From assembly GCF_000188695.1 (NCBI RefSeq), contig NW_004754897.1, forward strand, positions 225,341-237,885: a stretch of DNA of 12,545 nucleotides. Direction: 5' to 3'. The position numbers were made by a program, and so were the translations under genes. How positions within the stretch are numbered: the first letter of the stretch is position 1; each line of letters begins with the position of its first letter. Origin of the DNA: Salpingoeca rosetta. Its lineage: Eukaryota > Opisthokonta > Choanoflagellata > Craspedida > Salpingoecidae. The notes under the pieces are model-generated. The model ran no database searches and was not told where the DNA came from. It worked only from the letters and a program-made list of their open reading frames with translations. This document shows positions 8,657 through 12,545 of the stretch, one piece after another.

Positions 8657-11600
8657 GTTCCTGCCAGTGCCGTCGTTTCAGCGAGTGCAGCGATGGATGT
8701 AAGTCGGTCTTCAACTGGCTGTGTTTCATGCGTGCATGCATGCACATACGCTGAGAGCATTGGCGAGCGCATGCAAGGGATGGCTGGCCGCTTAGCTCCG
8801 CGTGCCCCCCTTCCGCTCCCCCCACACATCGTGCTCACAACTGAATGAACTTCCCTGTCCACCCCACATTGGCATTATCATCATCATCTAGCTTGCCTTG
8901 GCATCAACCGCTGCACCGACAGCACCGGCACCGGCTGCAAGGCCATCGCCAACTGCACCCAGACCGTCTTTGAGACCACATTCGAGGTGCGATTGTCGCG
9001 GACAGTCACCGCGCTGTGTTGCTTCACAAGGCCTCACCTTACGTGCGTTGGTTGGTGTGGGACAAGTCATAACCCTTTCCTTCCCAATGTCTCACCACTT
9101 TTCCGTGATTGTGTGCCCGATGTCCCATTCCATCTCCTCAGGTTGTCGTTGACTGCCGCGAGCCGCTTGATGAGCGCGATGAGGCCGGTATCGACTTCTT
9201 TGGCATGCGCTGGAAGCAGGCCCTCGCTGAGGACTGCAGCATTGGACGCGTGAGTTGCTCACGCGCCTGTGTCTATGTTGTGTGATTGTGTTGAGTTTGT
9301 GTGTACGCGTCTGCGTGTGTGCTTTGGTGTGTGCAGTTGTTTTCCGTATCAATACTGATCGCTCGCTTGGTCGTTACCACCTTTGTTTGCGTCCTCCCTT
9401 CATTGTCATTGCCTCACACACTCATCCCCCTTTGCGCCTCTTTCATATCCACAGGTGTGCCGCTACAATGGCGACAGCGCAGCCACGATTGAGGTCATCA
9501 ACAGCACCACCTTCCGCACCACCACCCTCAACCCAGCGCACGTGGACCACCTCACCTTCTGCGCACAGACGCAAACCTTCAAGTTCAACCGCTGTGAAGT
9601 CCTGAGCGTGCGCTTGATCCCAGACACAACAACAACGACAACAACCACAACGACGACCACTACTACTACCACCACCACGACCACGACGACAACCACCACA
9701 ACTACAACGACAACGACGACCACGACCACAACAACTACGACAACCACCCTCCCACCCTGCTCCTACAACTGTGAGGACGAGTTTGACAACTGCGTCGGCG
9801 TGGTAAGACAGCCAACAGTGTGCCGTTGTTTGCGTGTCTACCTATGTATGCGGGCATGAATGTTGTGTGTTTGCTGCGTGGCGTAGCTTGCTCGCCTGCA
9901 TGCACCTGTTGCCCATTGGCCTCGAACCACAACGCTCATTTGGCGCCTCGCTCACTCCGCCTTCTCACCACCACCACCACCACGCCCACTTTAACGCCAA
10001 CAGGCCATGTTCAGCGCCAACGTTCGCGACACCTTCACGGACTGCGTTGCGGCCACGGATCACTACAGCATCTCAAACCTGATTGACTTTGGCATCTGCG
10101 TTGGCGAGTGCGACGAAATCTCAAGCTCAAGCAACCTCACCCAGATGCAGGCCGTGCTCGAGTGCTAGTGAGTTGGCTGTGGTGCTGCGTGCGCGTGCAT
10201 TCGCGTTGCTGCTGCCTGATTGCACACAAACCACTTTGTTGTGCCGTGTTCACTCGCTTCATGTGCTCGCGTGTGCTTCGCCGCGAACCTGCTTCCGGCA
10301 TCGCCCTCCCACACCATCTTACCCACACATGCATGCACGCCACCAACAGCGTGAACTGCGCCAACGACACGGCGGACATTGGCTGCGAGGTGACCACCAC
10401 CACTACGACAACCACGACCACAACCACCCTTCCCTACGACTTGCTGGATGAAGTCAGCGACTACGCCACATTTGTCTCCAACCAGGTGTGTCACTCTCGC
10501 TGTGATTGCGCCCAGGCAAACGTGTTACGGTGCATTGCAGTCTATGTGCATGTCTGTGCATGATGTGCATTCGTGCTCTGTTGTGTGTGACGCTTATTCC
10601 CGCTGTTGTCCCCCACTCACTACTCACCATCACATACTCACGTACCCGTCATGTACTCCCCTTCATTCTCACCTTGTCCGTGGTTAGACGCGCGCTGGCT
10701 GCACGCGTTCCGTGTTGTCGACCAACGGCTACTACCTCCTCTCTGGCGCAGCTTCTGGCGTGCAGCAAGCCGAGTGTGACCGCGGTGGCGGCTGCAGCTG
10801 CTTCCACTTTGAGGAATGCAACGACCCCGAGGGTGAGTGCCAACTTGCCTTGCTGTTGCTGCAGATAGTGCTGATTGACACTCTTCTGTACTTGCGTACG
10901 TGATGTGTGTTCAAGTAACTGCTTGCAAGCAAAGTAACTCGCCCACTAATGTCGTTGCTGCAGTTGTTTTGCTGATCACTCAATCACTCACAAACATGGC
11001 TTTCGCATCTACCATGTACATCCTGTTTCGGATGTGTCACAATGCAGGCATGACATGCATGGAGGTGTACGAGTGCGAGACCAAGAGCGGCAGCGCCGAC
11101 AGCTGCTACACCTTTGACGAGTGCGTGGAGGATGACTTCCACATTGAGGCCATCATGGCAGTGTCGTGCAACGATAGCCAGCTGCTGGAGACCTTCAACA
11201 ACACCATGCTGGACGACTTTGCTGCCGACCTCAAGGCATCGCTTATCGAGGACTGCAGCGACCTTCCTCTGGTGCGTTTGTGATTGTGAGAACGGCTGTT
11301 GTTGCGCTTTTGCGCTGCTGTGTGGCACCAATGCTGGCTTGCTTGGTGCATGGTGTTGCTTTCGCTACATTGAACTGACGTTGTTTTCCCTTGCTTCCTG
11401 TTACGTCCACCACCCAACGCACGCGTGTACAGCAATGCCATGTCAAGTCTGATGATTACACGGACATTGAGGTTCTGGACAACAGCACCTTTGTCATCGG
11501 CGTCTACAAGCCAAACGTGAGTTGAGCTTGCCTTAATGTGATGTGGGCTGAGATCTTTGTCGTTTGTGGCATGGTATTTGCACTGTACAACCGTTCCACG

Positions 11601-12356
11601 AGCCTCCTACAGCTCACGAACACATGCTCACGAACACACACACACACACGCACACACTACCACTACCACACTGGCAAACACGAACAGGACATTGCCCGCC
11701 TTTCGAGCTGCGCGGAGCTGAGCTCCTTCACCTTCCACGGTTGCACCGTCGAGCTGGTGGAGCGATATGATGCGGAGGCGCAGGTCATTGTGACGCAGCG
11801 GTTTGTGGTGACGGGCGTCAACGAGTCCCAGGTCAACACCACCGCCATCAAGCAGCGGCTGTTGGCCAAGCTGCCGCAGTTCACTGCCGACCAGATTGAG
11901 GTGCGCATTGAACGGATCAGCCGTCGTGCAACGAACGATGGCTTCATTGTTGTCATCGAGTACACCGCCGATGACGAGGATGCTGAGGAGGTGGTGAACA
12001 CCGCCAACGAGGTGGCAAACAACGGCACCCTCACTGAGGCGATCGAGGAAGACACGGGCGAAATGGTGGATACGATGCAGGAAGGCGATGTCATGATTGA
12101 CTTGGTCACCACTACCACTACGACGACTACTACTACTACTACCACAACAACGACGACGACTACCACAACGACAACTACGACTACGACAACTACGACTACG
12201 ACAACTACGACTACGACAACCACGACTACGACAACTACGACTACGACAACCACCACAACGACAACTACGACTACGACAACCACCACAACGACTACGACGA
12301 CTACGACTACGACAACAACAACAACTACTACCACCACTACTACTACTACGACGACA

Positions 12357-12394
<38 letters not shown>

Positions 12395-12545
12395 CACTAC
12401 CACCACTACCACAACCACAACCACAACCACCACTACTACGACTACTACGACGACGACTACCACCACTACCACAACCACTACGACGACGACGACTACTACG
12501 ACTACACCACACTACAACGACACTACCACTACAACGACGACCACA
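7825..12545 (+). CDS. Secreted or surface Cys-rich protein with two 14-Cys modules and Thr-rich linkers (3' incomplete)
   Basis: Thirteen exons are visible: 7825-7920, 8093-8143, 8379-8475, 8654-8698, 8892-8986, 9142-9249, 9455-9802, 10004-10167, 10350-10485, 10688-10832, 11048-11271, 11433-11516 and 11688 to the window end. All twelve introns (155-235 nt) are GT-AG and every joint keeps the frame, giving 817 residues without a stop. Order: signal peptide (1-32), 14-Cys module 1 (50-221), Thr tract (222-262), 9-Cys domain (263-349), Thr tract (350-361), module 2 (362-559), SEA-like region (560-671), Thr tract (672 onward). Ten N-glycosylation sequons are present (117, 180, 324, 340, 470, 479, 520, 576, 581, 643). 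No kinase, lectin, EGF or cadherin signature is seen. It is probably an extracellular-matrix, theca or adhesion protein, but function is unknown and the C-terminus lies outside the window. The start has A at -3; a longer in-frame frame upstream lacks an ATG. Confidence 0.88.
8379..9625 (+). other. 14-Cys module, copy 1 (residues 50-221)
   Basis: Cysteines lie at 54, 79, 85, 87, 93, 98, 104, 112, 118, 133, 160, 166, 200 and 211. Landmarks are SGYYFTSG, GGSCQC, FSEC, LAEDCS, TIEVINSTTF and FKFNRCEV. It spans exons 3 to 7 and is followed by 41 Thr. Exon 2 (33-49) encodes a short lead-in helix, as does the end of exon 9 ahead of copy 2. I do not recognise a named domain. Confidence 0.8.
8621..8652 (+). 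repeat. CA repeat (16 copies) forming the splice acceptor tract
   Basis: The perfect CA run runs directly into the AG of intron 3, whose last base is G8653, leaving no pyrimidine tract next to the acceptor. Exon 4 begins at 8654 in the expected phase. Confidence 0.9.
9626..9748 (+). repeat. Thr tract of 41 residues (ACN codons)
   Basis: Forty-one consecutive Thr codons using ACA, ACC, ACG and ACT in mixed order join module 1 to the 9-Cys domain. It is probably an O-glycosylated mucin-like stalk. Codon mixing shows it is not a plain trinucleotide microsatellite. The opposite strand reads as poly-Val, an artefact. Confidence 0.93.
9749..10392 (+). other. 9-Cys domain with three CX3C motifs (residues 263-349)
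   Basis: Cysteines lie at 266, 270, 277, 294, 312, 316, 334, 338 and 347 across exons 7-9. Pairs 266/270, 312/316 and 334/338 are CX3C, the spacing expected on one face of a helix, suggesting a disulfide-clamped helical bundle. It is bounded on both sides by Thr tracts. No family is recognised. Confidence 0.65.
10393..10428 (+). repeat. Thr tract of 12 residues
   Basis: Twelve ACN codons (ACC, ACT, ACG and ACA mixed) separate the 9-Cys domain from the second 14-Cys module, in the middle of exon 9. Confidence 0.93.
10429..11771 (+). other. 14-Cys module, copy 2 (residues 362-559)
   Basis: Cysteines lie at 385, 410, 416, 418, 424, 432, 438, 448, 454, 469, 498, 505, 539 and 550. Landmarks match copy 1: NGYYLLSG, GGGCSC, FEEC, IEDCS, DIEVLDNSTF and FTFHGCTV. 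Nine of thirteen Cys spacings equal those of copy 1. It spans exons 9 to 13. Confidence 0.8.
11772..12107 (+). other. SEA-like alpha/beta region (residues 560-671)
   Basis: This Cys-free part of exon 13 reads as strand (QVIVTQRFVVTGV), helix (NTTAIKQRLLAKL), strand (QIEVRIERI), a short loop with SRRA, strand (GFIVVIEYT), then an acidic helix (DAEEVVNTANEVANNGTL). That order suits SEA or ferredoxin-like extracellular domains placed before Ser/Thr-rich stalks. Assignment is by pattern only. No GSVVV-type autocleavage motif is seen. Confidence 0.45.
12108..12545 (+). repeat. Thr tract of at least 133 residues with an internal 15-bp minisatellite
   Basis: From 12108 to 12506 every codon is ACN (133 Thr). 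The stretch PHYND (12507-12521) follows, then Thr to the window edge. Within it, 12171-12290 is eight tandem 15-bp units close to ACAACTACGACTACG, codon-aligned, with two main variants. It is probably a mucin-like O-glycosylated stalk; what follows is outside the window. Confidence 0.93.

Noticed and set aside
12171..12290. Regular 15-bp units considered as a CRISPR-like or satellite array.
   Set aside because: Units are contiguous with no spacers and in frame with a Thr-coding exon; it is a coding minisatellite.
9463..12512. Poly-Val and Ser/Arg-rich minus-strand frames over the Thr tracts.
   Set aside because: They are complements of ACN codons; the plus frame is supported by consistent splice joints and cysteine conservation.

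Overview
The window is nuclear DNA of an intron-rich, fairly GC-rich unicellular eukaryote. The genes have short exons, and the introns of the third gene are all about 155-235 nt with GT-AG ends and many GTGAGT donors. Perfect dinucleotide and trinucleotide repeats are abundant, and proteins carry poly-Gln or poly-Thr tracts. Together with an animal-like PHPT1 gene and a large secreted Cys/Thr-rich protein, this style suggests a choanoflagellate (Salpingoeca/Monosiga-like). The taxon is an inference; no marker gene proves it.

Layout. Bases 1-607 are the 3' flank of the first gene, mostly TG, GA and CA/CT repeats. Bases 608-1582 (minus strand, 3 exons) encode a complete 112-residue 14 kDa phosphohistidine phosphatase (PHPT1) with its catalytic His and known functional residues in place. 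Bases 1583-2776 separate it from a divergent plus-strand gene and hold short palindromes, a hexamer repeat and a probable 5'-UTR intron. Bases 2777-5506 (plus strand, 3 exons) encode a 756-residue nuclear protein. It has a basic NLS, a Myb/SANT-like domain interrupted by about 130 residues of low complexity, a pure CAG tract, a short coiled coil and a Gln/His-rich tail. Bases 5507-7824 hold no gene I can support. Bases 7825 to the window end (plus strand, 13 exons seen, open at the 3' side) encode at least 817 residues of a secreted or surface protein. It has a signal peptide, a 14-Cys module, a 9-Cys linker domain, a second copy of the 14-Cys module, a SEA-like region and mucin-like Thr tracts of 41, 12 and at least 133 residues.

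The most interesting item is the duplicated 14-cysteine module of the third gene. Both copies keep the same cysteine order, with 9 of 13 spacings identical. They share three introns at matching positions and phases but differ at three others. I do not recognise the module as a named family. The three genes show no obvious functional link to each other.
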